64,000 bases of DNA from Helichrysum umbraculigerum (Eukaryota > Streptophyta > Magnoliopsida > Asterales > Asteraceae). The stretch covers positions 139,601,259 to 139,665,258 of the forward strand of contig CATIUR010000003.1 in the NCBI GenBank assembly GCA_949592205.1. The letters are read 5' to 3'. The notes below the pieces were generated by a model, which did not search any database, was not told where the DNA came from, and saw only the letters and a list, made by a program, of their open reading frames with translations. Both the position numbers and the translations under genes were made by a program. Position 1 is the stretch's first letter; each line of letters begins with the position of its first letter. Below, in pieces: positions 25,301-38,767 of this stretch.

Positions 25301-26965
25301 CAACGACTTCCTAGCTTTCATCATAGAAATCAGAGGTATACACTCACCATCCCTTTCTGCTCAAGCCACAACATATGACTCTTCAGAAATTGGGATTCTA
25401 ATCAGCTTATGGTGGCAATCTATACTAGCTTTAAACTGACTCAACCAATCCATGCCAACAATTACATCAAAACTTGGAATCGGCATTAACAGAAACGAAA
25501 TTGGAAAAGTCTGGCCATCAATTACAATATTAGCTCCAGTCACCGAGGTGGTAACAGGAACTAACTTGCCACTAACAATCTCTACTTCTAAGGGCTTAGT
25601 TATCACAGTAGGAATCAGTTTCAACTTATCACAGAAACACACAGATATAAAAGAGCAGTTTGCTCCAGAATCAAATAAAACACGTGCTGGTACAGAGTTT
25701 ATAAGAAAAGTACCAGTAATCACATCATCTGTGTGGACAGCTTCATCGACTGTCATCTGAAACGCCCTACTAGTAGCTGGCGGAGGATTCTTCCGCTTTT
25801 GCCCGGAAGATAACGAACTCCCGACCAAAACTGAACCCTGTTTCCCCGCCTCGGGACACTGACCAACACGATGCCCTTCTTTCTTACAATGCCAGCACAC
25901 ATAATTAGGAAACTTGCAATTCTTAAACTCATGACCAAGCTCACCACATTTAACACATTTATTTGTCTGAGGTGTACACGGTCCAGTATGCTTAGACCTG
26001 CAAGTACTACACCAGTTGGAACTACCAGAAGAAACACTTTTACTGCCACTGCTTTTCTGGCCCTGTCGGTTACCCTGCCACCTTTGTTTCCCTTTTCCTG
26101 AAGATTCATTTCTGGATTTCTGATCGGATCTATCCTTAGCTGGAAAAACTGAACCTCTCATATCACTATCAACTGAACGTGCGAGGTTAAAGGCTTGAGA
26201 TAAAGTACCTGCTAATCTCACAGTGGTACGATAATTAGAAGGTAAAGCATCAACAAACTGTTCAATTTTCGTTTTCTCATCAGGAACCCATTGTTGAACA
26301 AACCTCAACTTTTCAGTAAACTGAGTTATCAACTCATCCATTGTCATCTTATCAGTCAATTGAAGATTTACAAATTCCCGTCTGATCCGAGCCATTTCAA
26401 AATCTGAACAATACTGATTACGAACCGCTTGATGAAATTCGGACCACTGAATAGATTCCTTTTGTTGCTGGGTCAAATGGCCGGTAATAGAATCCCACCA
26501 GACCATTGCATCATCCTTAAGACACTGTACTGCATATGGAACTTTAAACTTTTCCTCACAACAAGTCACTTCAAACTTTCTTTCAATGTTTCTCAACCAA
26601 TTTAAAGTAACAGTCGGATTAGGACTACCAGAGTATTCAGGAGGTTTACTGGCCATAAAGGTCTTGAAAGAACATGTCTTATTAGTCTGAGGTGAGGGAA
26701 TAGTACCAAATGGATAGATAGGTTGTTGAAACCGTTGCTGAGATGACGCAGCTTCAGTTTGTCTTTTGAATTCTCTAAGGGAAATCAATTCATCTTCCAT
26801 TTCATGCATATAGTCATCTTGATTTGATTCTTCACCAACACGAGCAGAAGTACCATCATGAGCCGGTGGTTCACTCTGTATGTGTAAAGGAGGAACATCG
26901 GTTCTTGAGGCATTGTTAGGGTTGGCGGTCGTTTGCTCGTTATCTGCCATATCTGTTTTCATCAC
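22382..26965 (-). pseudogene. Gag-pol of copy B2, nearly complete
   Basis: Gag-protease runs 26965-25361 with both zinc knuckles intact and LFDSGANCSFIS. A stop (TGA where B1 has CGA) follows SYVVA at 25361-25363. RT-RNase H-integrase N-terminus is open at 25324-23492 with FRMCIDYRELN, FIDDILVYSK and the RNase H DAS motif. A TAG (B1 has CAG) ends it at 23492. Integrase core and C-terminus continue at 23455-22382 (MDFVTKLP, TDGQSERT, KLRKKQIPMVLVKW), ending in a chromodomain-like segment and SGTKSL. Only two stops interrupt it, and neither is shared with B1, so the copies decayed separately after duplication. Confidence 0.85.
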
Positions 26966-27123
26966 AATAACTCAACAATTGTTAATCGTTAGCACCTAAC
27001 TACTAACAATTCATAATCAATGCTTAATCCCTTACCAGGAATGTTTGACAAAACATGCTTCAGAATTGGGATTGAACACTTTACAATGCTCAATTAACCC
27101 AAAACTATGCTCTGATACCAACT

Positions 27124-28936
27124 TATAACACCCCTCTTTCTTACACATAAGATACTATTATTTTACTCGGAAGCGTATGAATTTAAAACATATTTCTATA
27201 CTGTACATTAATATAATGTACATAAACAGTTACATGTTCCAAACACACCAAATTAAAACTGTTTAGAAACTACACAAGCCGGGGTATTATATATCACAAA
27301 ACTAGGTTTATAACAAAACCATATCAGAGTTCACAAGCTGTCAAACTTTCCTTGCAAGCATCCACTTCCTGATCACCCACATATCAAACATAATCTGCAG
27401 GAAGTTAAAATGAGGGATTAGCACGAAGCTAAGTGAATGAATTTATCACACACAATCCAACCTAGCATAACAATCTGTTTATAGCAATTAAACGTAAACA
27501 CATTTCTGTTTCAATTTCAATGAGGATCGGTGGCTCTGGAGATATCATAATACCCGGGGATTCTCCAAGAACACTTAACGTCAATCTGTATGGCCATTAC
27601 AGAATAGACCGATAACTATTGGTTATTAAACTCATACACAGGTCTCAAACACAACAGATGAATCAAAACCTGTGTAATTCACATAATAACCAAAAATCCA
27701 ACTACAAGTTGACCTCAATAACAGATACACATAGAATCACATATCACGTAGATTCATAATCAATAACACAGACTAAACAGTCTTATAATCAATCTACGTT
27801 TACTTGTCGCAACCAAACGGTTACAACTAAATCGAAAGGTGAGTTCTAAATCCACTCACCGATACCTTGGTCTTCACAAACTCAGATTCCAAGTATCACT
27901 TATCTTTTGGAGAATCTGAGAATCAAGAATCAAATATAAGTTAGTAATAGTATTCACAAACTCATCACTTATACTTGAATATAACATATATTAACATTTA
28001 TAAGCACATTTGCTAGATATATTAACAAACCTAACAAATAACATAATACATTAGTGAATCAATGAAGTTTGTTAAAAGAAATCATAATCTCTGCATTTTG
28101 GTGGAATCCGCCGGATTCCTAATGAATCCGCCGGATTCAAGGGTTGTTTCAGACTCAAATTTGGACCAGGGTTCTCAAAACCAATCCGGTTGATGAATCC
28201 ACCGGATTTAAACCCATTTGACCGGATTCCCAAACCCTTTGACCTGATGAATCCACCGGATTCAAAAGGAATCCGCCGGATTCCTATTGTTCATCGCAAA
28301 ACTGCAGAACCTGCAACAGCTTGCCCTGTGCGATTTCCATACCCAAAATCACTCATGTTCAGTTGCTATAACTAATTTCAAACAACAAGGAACTTCATTT
28401 TAACAACAATAACATCAAACAACCTCAATTAATATCACATAATACATACAACTATGAATTTAATCTAAAAACTCATAATTCATAAAAATACTTACAATTC
28501 AAAGATTTCAAGATGATTATGATGATGTTAAGCTTAAAATCTCAGTTCCAATAGCTTGATTTCAGGTTGTAACTTGATGTTCTTGTTTCTAGGGTTTTTA
28601 GATTTTGAGTTTCTAAAAATGGAAAGTGTAGAAAACTTTCCTAAAAGGGAAAGTAAATAGGTCGGCCAAATCTTTTACCCCGACCCGTATCCACTTAAAA
28701 CTAGTCCCCTTTCAATCTATTGTCTGGAACCTAAAAACCATTTTGCGAGAAACTTATTTTATTTTACCGTTAACTATAGTAAATTAAAACGACTAATATT
28801 TCACTAGTCACAATACGTTCTGAGACTTATTAAACTAAGTTTCTCAATTAAACAAATAATACCAAGTAATTTCTAAAACAATTAAATACGCGATTAAAAT
28901 AATAGAAATTACCAGACCGGTACGGAGGATGTTACA
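27124..28936 (-). repeat. 5' LTR of copy B2
   Basis: Equal in length (1813 bp) and almost identical to the middle LTR; a few differences are visible near 28740-28830. It holds the second palindrome cluster at 28103-28289. Its outer edge lies directly next to element A LTR sequence (AAAGTGGTTGAG). Confidence 0.85.
28103..28289. repeat. Cluster of palindromes (AATCCGCCGGATT) in LTR B, copy 2
   Basis: Same arrangement as at 21536-21722. One site differs: AATCCACCGGATT here where the other copy has AATCCGCCGGATT. Confidence 0.8.
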
Positions 28937-29073
28937 AAAGTGGTTGAGTTAATGTAATTGGGCCGTATCTAATGGGCCTCGTTATTGGGTTAAACTAAAT
29001 GGGTTTAGTTGTGGGCCGAACATTTTGGGCCAAAACCCAATGGGTCGCAAACTTTAAAACGCAAAATTATATC

Positions 29074-29139
<66 letters not shown>

Positions 29140-29204
29140 AATTATAGTCGCTCGAATAAATACATAAAATGATCGTTGTGTATATAAACTTTAAAACGTA
29201 TATG

Positions 29205-29260
<56 letters not shown>

Positions 29261-29304
29261 TTACGACACTTGTGTTACGAGTTTATAAAAATGACAACTT
29301 ATAC

Positions 29305-29343
<39 letters not shown>

Positions 29344-29527
29344 TACGATATTTCGACAAGTGTGTTTATATATATACGATTTAACAAAGCTATTTTTATA
29401 ACAACTATATTTATGTTTTTTTATAAACGACAATGATAAGAACTATATATATGTATATATACGCGACATTAGTAAATGAATAAGGTATACACATACGACG
29501 ACAACAATTGATATATATAAGAATATA
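28937..29527 (+). repeat. 3' LTR of element A, fragment 1
   Basis: Matches 8456 to about 9080 of the 5' LTR, including TTGAGTTAATGTAATTGG and the AT tracts. It is bounded by LTR B on the left and the Helitron 3' end on the right. Confidence 0.8.
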
Positions 29528-29552
29528 CTAGCCTAGTACCCGCGCGTTGCAG
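29528..29552 (-). other. Helitron 3' terminus (minus strand)
   Basis: On minus: a GC-rich near-hairpin (CCACTGCAACGCGCGGG), a short spacer, then CTAG followed by host T. This matches the plant Helitron 3' end rule. The hairpin has at least one mismatch. Confidence 0.7.
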
Positions 29553-30929
29553 TGGCACTCTTTACACGGAAGTGGTGGTGGTTTGCAACGATAAGCACAA
29601 ATCGAGATCGAAGAAATGACAAAGCAGGTTATGACCGAGAAATTATAAATATGTTACATATAAAAGTTGATCTAAATAAGTATTATCAATACTATAAAAT
29701 GATTGCATAGTATTGTGGCACCATAGAGTTAATGAAACACCAAAGTCGATAAAAATGACAATAGTACTTAAGGAAAAAGTTTATGCAACAACTCAATTTA
29801 AGCAAGAAATAAAAACAATTGAATACATGTTTTTATAAATTATAATCGTCTACCACATATTAATATAGTTTATACATCACGTAAAACTTCTTGATAAACC
29901 ACGTTTGAGGTGTAAACTCCCGGTTGATTGAACTTTTGGACGGGCTCCACTAATACCTTTGTATTCGAGCGTGATATTCCTCTGGAGAGTGCAACGTAAA
30001 GTTGCCCATGCGAGAATACAGATTCAGGAAGATAAACACCAACGTTTGGAATTGTTTGTCCCTGAGCTTTATTGATTGTCATTGCAAAACTAAGTCGAAC
30101 AGGAATCTGATTTCTCTTAAGTTTGAAAGGGAACATGTCATCGTCAGATGGACATAGAGGTATTTGTAACACCCGGTCAAATAGGTCAATTTTCGCGCCC
30201 GATTTAAAACTTTTATTTCACGTACTTGGTACGCCTTACTTTAAATAACATGTTATTATTTTAAATAAACATTATTTACACGGAAAATATTAAACTACCT
30301 CAGAACATAATTCGTTTTGTTTAAAACGTATTGTACGCAACGAAACCATACTAAATGTATCCGTCAAACAAATCCAAAAGAAAGTTATATTTTTATAACC
30401 CGAATGAAGTATTTTTACAAAATACTTTAATTGAAAATATATACGAATTTGTATGAACAAAATTATGATTTTAAAATAATTTAATTATTTAACGATCGGG
30501 TACACGGACACGGGCATTTTACACTGCAAATTGGGAGTCAGTGTCCTCCCCCTTTCCTTTGATCAGCCGACCCCAAACACACCCCCACCCCCATTTTTCA
30601 TTTCCTTTCATTTTACAAACACACCACCACCAAACTCTCCCTATCTCGTCTCTCTCTCGGATCCGCCACCACCACCATCATCATTTTCGGAATCATCAAC
30701 AACAACGAGACCAGCAATAATCGGACATCATCACCATCATCTTCATCATCTCGATCCGCCATTTTTGAGCTCGAAATTGACATTTGGTAAGAACATCCGA
30801 TTTCACACCTTTAAAACACTTGATTTATGTTTATTAACATGTTATTGAGTCCACACAACAAGAATATGTCCAAGAAATCGGTTAAAAACGTTTTAAAACT
30901 CGAAACCCACTTCAAAAATCGTAGCAGTT

Positions 30930-31140
30930 CGTCGAGCGAGCCGAGCCGAGCAGCGAACCGAGTCGAGCTGCGAACCGAACCGAGTAACGAACCGAGTTGA
31001 GATTTCCAGATCTCAGTTCATCGAGCGAGCCGATCCGAACGAGATGCGAGTCGAACCGAGCAGTGAACCGAGCCTAGCTGCAAGTCGAACCGAGCAGCGA
31101 ACCGAGCCTAGCTGCGAGTCGAACCGAGCCGAACGAGCGA
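30930..31140. repeat. GC-rich short-repeat cluster in solo LTR D
   Basis: Variants of GAACCGAGC, GAGCCGAGC and CGAGCAGCGAACC recur about twenty times in 210 bp. The stretch is much richer in GC than the rest of the LTR. Units are not strict palindromes, unlike those in LTRs A and B. Confidence 0.75.
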
Positions 31141-31799
31141 ACCGAACTGACCTGGTCTGCGAAATGAGTTTTTGCCCAACGATTAAACATTTGCATAACA
31201 ACAACTACACTTTTTACAACGATGACTTACATACAAAACTATATTTTGGGAAGTAGACAACGAAACAATTTTAATAATGATTTAATTGAGAATTATTATT
31301 ATTACAAACCGTCACAAACGGGCCATACACAATTCTAAAAACTAAACAACAGAAGTGTACTTTCATGACACGTTTAGCTAAACCGATTAGTATCTTACTC
31401 ATATAACCTCACGTGTTTAGGGCACTAGGAGGTTACCATTCGGACAACACACGTATCATAGGATCGCTGACAACTCACAGGTGAGTCATCGCCCCTCCTT
31501 TCAAACTGTTTTACTGTTTTGGGGTGAGATGCATACTCATTATTACTATTAAAAATCTATTTATGAAACCACTCAATGTAAATGCTTTACAACTACTCGC
31601 ACTAGACTAAGGCACTAGTCATCATTACAACCCTCGTAGGAGGTAGGTTTCATGAATACGAACATTTCTAGATATGACGGAATATCTAGACACTTAGCCA
31701 AGATCCCAAGAACCTCAATAGCTGTATGCTATCATTGTAAGACACTGGAACATTAGAAACATAGTACTCGCGGATAGAGTACAGTACCCTAGAATCTAA

Positions 31800-32145
31800 G
31801 AAACCAAAGTACAAGAACTAGATCCGAGAAACCTAGAAACAAGGAACAAGATCTTCAAGAAACTCAAGATAACAAGAAATTAGAAACCAAGAACTAGAAA
31901 TACAAGAAACAAGAACTAGATCCAAGAACTAGAAATCAAGATAGATCAAGAACTTACAAGAAATTAGATTCAAGAAAACTAGAACTCAAGGGCTAGAATA
32001 CAAGAAACACTAGATTCAAGAAACTAGAAATCAAGATAGATCAAGAACTTATGTGCAAGATCAAGAACTATGTGCAAGATCAAGAATTATGTGCAAGATC
32101 AAGAACCCAAGATTTTCAAGATCGATAAAACAAGATTTTCAAGAA
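31800..32145. repeat. CAAGAA/AGAACTAGA-rich degenerate repeat
   Basis: Purine-rich short units such as CAAGAACTAGA, AGAAATCAAGATAGATC and GTGCAAGATCAAGAAC recur irregularly inside solo LTR D. Confidence 0.7.
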
Positions 32146-35100
32146 CTTATGTGTTTATTATTACGTGTTATATACTTTCAATCTATGTGTTATGTGATAT
32201 GTGTTATTTTGCTAAATTATGATACGTGCTAAATGCTATTCTGTGATATTATTGCCTGTTGTTACTATTGTGGGAACTGTGTAGATCAAGAAACTAGTCA
32301 AGAATCACCACACTCGAATTATCACTCATTTTAGAGATTTCAAGAAATCAGGATCGTACACGGAGTGTACACTTAGAATAGGATTATGCTTACAAAGATT
32401 TATTCCTCCAACTAAACCTATGAACTCACCAGCTTATCGCTGACGTATTTTAGTATGCATTTCAGGTACCGCTTTTGTCGGATCGGCCCATCAGGATCCT
32501 AGCTCGAGTCGCATGCTTTTCAACACTGGATTTCATTGCATTTACTTTTGTACTATTAGTCATGTAATGAAATATTTTGCGAACTCAGATGTTTTGTAGA
32601 ACTATTTACATTATGAAATGGATTTCTCAAACGTCTCATGTTAGAGGTCGTTTGCTATATATCTTTGTGCTTGTGATATTTGATTTGGTAACACCCGACC
32701 CGACCGCTTCCGCAACCCGAAATTTGAGGGTGTTACAGTATTCTTGACAAAAATACCCTTTTTCCAGCATGTTGGCCAACAGCTATCTCTGCATCGATGG
32801 CGGTCGGTTGGAAACTTCTACATATCAGTCTAGTGCCATTACACAATCCATCAGATGGATCGATATTCCGCAAAAGTATAATTGGACATCCAATCTTGAG
32901 CCGAAGGTAATGAGGGGGCAAACCAGCAACGTTCAGCGAGTTTAAGAACTCTATTGGATAGAATCCGTTCTTATCGTCTATTGCTTCGTCAAAGCTGTAG
33001 TAAACCTGTTCTTCTCCACAAAATCTGTCTATTAACTTATCATTAATAGCATCGACATTTTCATTCTTAGTTGATAATATCGCTCGAGAAATTATGTAAT
33101 TCGAAGAACCTGCATTGGTTTGCAAAGAGGGAAATATTGCATCAATCAACTCCTCTTTTGATTTCACCTTATCAGTGTATGGAATGACCATGTCATCAGG
33201 TATGCGGATAAAGTTTTCGTCGATTGTTTCTTCTTCTCCGTCACCGACTCGTAACAGAAAATCTGAAAATGATGGATCCAACCGTGCTCTCATATTTACT
33301 GTTAAACTCATCTTTTTGATTACAGACCAGAGAGGTGACATCCGTAAGCTTGAGCCAACCAACTGTGCTCGGGTTGCACGTCTCACGACCGGCAAAACCT
33401 GTCTAAAGTCACCACCTAATACCATTATCTTTCCACCGAATGGGAGACTGACGCCAGTAATGTCTTGCAATGTTCGATCCACGGCTTTGACTGCCTGTCT
33501 TTTAGCCATTGATGCCTCATCCCATATGATTAGTTTGGAAGATCGTAGCAGTTGAGCAAGCCCACTTTGTTTTTTGATGTTACAAAGAGAATTATTTTCA
33601 AGTACGATTGGAATCTTAAACCGGGAGTGAGCTGTTCGCCCTCCTGGCATGTTATTAGCGGCCGCACCTGATGAAGCGGTTGCAAGTGCTATGTGACCAT
33701 GGGAACGGACCTCTGCCAGTAAAGCTTTGTACAAAAATGTCTTTCCGGTTCCACCAGGACCATCTATAAAGAAGACGCCAGGAGAATTATCATTGACATG
33801 CCTCATGATGTTATCATACACGAATTTTTGATCAGGATTGAGTGAATCTTGAGCACGCAGATCATCAACTGGAACAACTATGGAGTACTCATCTTGTACC
33901 TCACGATAACCATTAGATTCCATGTTAATATTTGTGGTTAACTTGGGAAGATCGAAATCGTTGAGACTCTTACCCATGGATCGAAGAAACCCCGTAATGT
34001 CATTCAAAACCATATTTTGAACTCGCTCAGCACTTTCGCAGTGTCGTCTATAATCTTCAGAAAGTGAATCATAATGATCATTCCATAACTTTCGAACATC
34101 TCCTGGCTCGCAAAATATCAATATAGTTGTGAATAACCTTCTTAGAGCACTTGGAAACTGAAATGTTGAGGCCTCTGTTAAACATTGTGACATGCTATCG
34201 TCATTTTGAATCAATCCTCTCTCTAGAGCTGCTTTGCGAAATGTCGAGTATAATACACCATTAACCGTGTAAAGATCTTCAAAGCATGTAGGCCCTTTAA
34301 CATGTGACAAAAGTACACGTAGGTAGTATCGCTCTCCTTCAGCTGGGTTTGCAGAAACCAGTCGCCCCTTTATTGGCGGGCCTTTTCGACGATGCCAGTG
34401 GCGTTTGCTTGCATCCCATGTGAATTTCTTTGGAAACTCTTTATACAAAAATTCCCTCGCAAGGCTATCCACTCGATTCATATCAAAAAATGCAGTCAAC
34501 ATTGATCTTTTATCCATCTCTCGATCAACAATATCAGTCATGGTATCATTATCGTTAAATCTAACTAACTGTTGATTGGGTAGATGAAGATGTAACGTCA
34601 TGAAATGAGGGTGAATTTTGGAAAGCGGAAATTTATAAATTCGCCACATTGCCTCGGGAGCTGACACATAACGTGCATCCTGATATCTCTTTATCTCGTT
34701 AACAACAATATTTTCACCGTCTGGATCGATGTGAATAGCTTGTTTGTCATGGCCCTTATACACATATTTGAAGACATACTTAACTGATTTGATACTCGAA
34801 CAGACCTCAACATTCATGTGAGAGTTGTACATCATTAGCAACTTTGGATTATACTGGACTACCCATATGTTATCGACGGTTTTTCCTCGTACGTCCACTT
34901 GGATTCCGTTGTCTCTCCTTCTATATAATGGATACGAATCCTCTCCTTGTGTTGTACTTTCATTGAATTTCCTGGGATATCTCCATCGACATTGTTTTGG
35001 CTCACCTTGCATACAATGAACTGTTCTTATCTAAATGGCCGCAAGGTCCGTGAATCATATGCTTCACAACCAGGTCGTGCAGTTTGGGGTACTTTATCGG

Positions 35101-38100
35101 ATCCGGGATTTCAGCACATACCATCTTGTCATAATGGTCTGGAGTAGTCATCTTATACTCCGGCGTCATTATTAAAAGGAAATGCGCATGTGACAAACCA
35201 CGCTTTTGAAATTCAATGACATAAACATATGATAAGACCTTGCCAAGTATATGCCTCTGGAAGAGTTGTTCCTTGAGATCCTCTAATTTGGCACGAAACG
35301 CTCTTGCAATAAGCCCTGGGCGATCTTGTGGTTTTTTGCCAGGTTTGAGATGATCTTTGATTTCATCCCAATTAGGATTGCACGTAAAAGTAAGGAATAT
35401 GTCAGGCTTTCCATCTTCTTGAACTAAAGTCATAGCATCTAAAAACCGACGTCGCATATCACGAGGACCCCCGATGAAAGATGCAGGCAACACAATCCTT
35501 TTTCCAACTCTACTTGGCTGAACTTCACCGGCATTGACACAATCCACGATACCTTGGTACAATTCGGCTCTTATCATTTTCTGGTTGCGTTGACAAAAAA
35601 GCAGACATGAAGTCTCAATCTTTATGTAGGTATCTACCGCAAACTGTTGATATAATCTCCCACCCAATAGAATGACATTCTCAGTAGAGCGGATTTGAAA
35701 CTTGTAACAGTAGTATTCACGCATAGTTACAGTCTTTCTACCTCTTGTTGTGTTTGAATCTGCATAAAATTAAATTTGTAAATGTAATCCTTTAGTGTTT
35801 ATATGTACAATTTAGGCATGGTTGCAATAGGTTTAGAAAAAATGGGTAGAATATTAACTAATATATATGTATTTGTAGAAAACGTAAAAATTTATAAAAA
35901 CTTAAAAAGGTGAATATGATAGAGTTTGAACCTTCTAGCTCTTCTTCAAGGTTGTCATCCTCATTATCAATTTCGGTTATGGATACTCCATGCCTAGGTA
36001 TATTGCAATGCCAACCAGGCTCACCATTTGGGAAAAACAAAGGATAAGATAATGGATCATAGCAGCCAAAGTGAGGTTGAATAGTTTGACTATATTCAGA
36101 CCTCCCATAAACAACAATACTTCTCTTATATGAAGTGATATTGTCATTACCTTCAACCCAAATACCAGCAACCTGTGGTACATTTGAATTCAGTGTCAGA
36201 TGTTACTTATAATCAATGACAAAATGCAATATGGGAACATATTGATTGACGTATTGTAAAAACTCATATTTGCATACCTCGGATGTTGTTGGCCGATTGT
36301 ACACTCGTTGATCAAGCTCTACTGATGCATTCAAAGTTACTCTATAGTTGTCAAGGGGTCCTAACTCAGCCATGCTACGTAATGTTCTTACATACGGATT
36401 TGTTGCAAGAACTCGTGACAGCTTTTCTACAATGTTTCTATCAAGATTTGGCCACTGGAGCCTTTGTGAAATCTCGGATTCAGCCTCATAGAAATACAAC
36501 TGTAGATACCTAGGTTGCCCATCCCTGGGAACCAACTGATCAATTCTATGGTATATTCCTCCAAGAGCACGAAAAGTGTATATACCAGATGTCGAATTAG
36601 CCAATGAAGTATCCAGATTCACACCCATCGACGTGAAAGAAAAATTCGTGTTGTATGCACGTATGTTATGCCGAAACATCTCTCCTAAATCTGATTGGAA
36701 GGTAAAGAGATCGTACAATTCTTCTGGAACATTTGCGTGTGCCAGTTTTGTCTTCCCGCTCATGCAACAAAAGGTTGGAAATTCAAATTTGAATCGCACC
36801 GCTCCACAATGAATACACGGAGCTTGTTTTTTCAAGACACGATGTTCTTTTGGGATACCATCGTAAACAAAATCGTACACATCCTGTTGCATGTTAGTAC
36901 TTGTCACTGCGTTCTTTTCCTTACTCCGTTGATAATAATTTCTGTTTATAATTCTCCTATTTTCTGCAAACTTGGCCGACTTTGGAGAGGTCGCATCATT
37001 ACTTGGTTCACACATAGGTTGTGTGTCATACGGTGTAATATTTTCTTTGTTTTTTTCCATAGTATCCTCCAAGCTTGTGGTCTTATTTGCACTTAACGCC
37101 ATTTCCATCATTGTATTCGCATAAAATGATGAACCACATGTTCGTTGTTTCTGTAATCTTCCAAGTGACATCCTTTCGGATGGTTGTACATTCATGCACG
37201 TTGTCTCGATGTTATTTACATTTGTTGTAAGAGGTGTAGCTTGACTACTTCCTTCACCGTTAGCTGTTTGCCTCAATTGTTTGATATCCTTTTGACGTGC
37301 ACGATACTCTTTTTTTCGTACATTTCGTATCTCTATGAGTATAAATTACAAGGTTAACATGAGTTGTGACACAAAATATTAAGTACATGTAAAAATATTA
37401 ATTTTATCTATAATAAACTTTAAACGTACCCTTTTCTATATCTGCATTTGATTGGGAGACATCACCGTCATTAATTTTTAGTACTTGATTTTTCGTCTTT
37501 CGTTGCGCATAGTACTCTCTATTGGATTGTTTACGTTTTTCTGTGACATTTTTCGATAATTAAACATACATGATAAGATTTAGATATATCAACACAAACA
37601 AAAATGTACCTTTCTTCATATCTAGAGAAGCTCGATTGGCATCACCGTCTAAGCTTTTATCGTTTTGATTCCTCATTATCACGCTGCTAAACACATTAGC
37701 ATATTCGATGTTATTTTTTCTTTAGTTAATTAGTGCAGAAAATTTACAATTATCCATTTTTAATATTAATAATAATAATAATAATGATAATAATAATAAC
37801 AATAATAACATAGAACCATTCTCAATGTATGTACCCAATTTGAACAGTGTTTTAATTATATGAAATTTGACTTATTAGTTATGCATACAATGCTACGCGT
37901 CATTCATACCATTCCCAATGTAAAAAAACTACGTGTCATTTCAGTGATATAGTTTCTATGTTGGTTTTTATATTTAAAAGACATGTAAGTCTCTGTGTTA
38001 ATATACTATTGCAAAAATTATATTGTTTGGATCCAAATCTTAAATAGCCTAGTAAGAAACGTTACATGATGTCATCAAATTATCAATTAGCCAATTAAAT

Positions 38101-38343
38101 TCCTTAATTCTTTCCAATTAGCTAAAATTTAGGATACAATGATGTCATAAATAATATAATAATTAAATATAGGATGAGAGCTATTTAACTATATTTAGGA
38201 TTACTATTTTCTTCTTAACAATAATTGCATATAAATTATTATTTTATTTTTCCATCTTTCAATTATTTCGTTACTTTTAATCACAAAATTAACAAATGAG
38301 AACACAATATTCGATACTAAAACTTATTATTTTACCTTACATA

Positions 38344-38375
38344 ACCCGTGTGTATACACGGGTTTAATAGGCTAG
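38344..38375 (+). other. Helitron-type 3' terminus on the plus strand
   Basis: The hairpin ACCCGTGT-GTAT-ACACGGGT (8-bp stem, 4-nt loop) is followed by an 8-nt spacer and CTAG, with T next. It points opposite to the RepHel gene. It is either the end of a small plus-strand Helitron or a subterminal hairpin near the 5' end of the minus-strand element. Confidence 0.55.
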
Positions 38376-38497
38376 TTAAGGTAATATATGCATGTTGTGT
38401 TGTCAAATATGTTGTCATAAATATAATAATAATAATAGTAATAATTAAGAAAATCGATCTTACAAACTTTGTTAAAACAAAGCCTATATACACTATA

Positions 38498-38525
38498 CTA
38501 GCAGTTGCCCGCGCATTGCAGCGGG
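38498..38525 (-). other. Second minus-strand Helitron 3' terminus
   Basis: On minus: hairpin CCCGCTGCAATGCGCGGG, spacer CAACTG, then CTAG at 38501-38498 followed by T. It would be the 3' end of a Helitron lying to its right, with a 5' end possibly at 44594. Confidence 0.65.
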
Positions 38526-38767
38526 TGTCGTTGAATTGTGATTCAAGCAGATAGCGTTGCTCTCCTTTTCGTGGGGTTATCGAAAACAATTTAGTGAAAA
38601 ACCAATGACTGTGATTTAGTTCTACCTCGTGATCGTTACCTATTACTACTGCCATATATTGTGATTTAATTTCCACTAAATTGTTTCCATTGGTTTGAAT
38701 TCTATATATTTAAGGTACATGAATGTAATATACATAAATCATTCCAACTATCTAGCAATAATTTGAA

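Larger units (their letters stand above)
16877..28936 (-). mobile_element. Tandem Ty3/gypsy pair B1/B2 sharing a middle LTR
   Basis: Read on the minus strand the order is LTR (28936-27124), gag-pol B2, LTR (22369-20557), gag-pol B1 truncated in integrase at 16877. The LTRs are 1813 bp each and B1 and B2 are nearly identical. The middle LTR serves as the 3' LTR of B2 and the 5' LTR of B1. Both copies carry a primer-binding site of the TTGGTATCAGAGC type (20541-20554 and 27108-27121). The right edge lies inside the 3' LTR of element A (A resumes at 28937). The left edge is fused to A pol with short homology (CAAAA), so B's outer 3' LTR and part of A were deleted. Confidence 0.85.
30165..32737 (+). 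repeat. Solo LTR (family D) inside the Helitron helicase
   Basis: It starts TGTAACACCC and ends GGGTGTTACA, with 5-bp duplications GTATT at 30160-30164 and 32738-32742. There is no primer site or coding region, so it is a solo LTR of 2573 bp. Its right end (GCTTCCGC ... TTGAGGGTGTTACA) resembles the 3' end of LTR A, giving plus orientation. It holds a GC-rich repeat cluster (30930-31140) and a CAAGAA-rich tract (31800-32140). Confidence 0.9.
29870..37676 (-). pseudogene. Helitron RepHel transposase gene, disrupted
   Basis: Rep/helicase fusion proteins drive rolling-circle transposition. Exons by eye: 37676-37610, 37540-37430, 37332-36278, 36172-35932, then 35759 to the stop at 29870, with GT-AG junctions and phases that fit. 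Early exons carry a Cys-rich region (CIHCGAVRFKFEFPTFCC). Rep (from about 35700) has the HUH motif in FQKRGLSHAHFLL. The PIF1-like helicase has Walker A GPGGTGKT, Walker B IIWDEA, and downstream INKAQGQT and YVALSR. Damage: a one-base insertion near 35013-35018 shifts the frame between Rep and helicase, and a 2.6-kb solo LTR (30165-32737) splits the helicase. The element is not autonomous now. Confidence 0.85.

Noticed and set aside
36695..37096. Plus-strand frames opposite the Helitron RepHel gene
   Set aside because: They are the complement of clearly coding RepHel exons and show no family resemblance.
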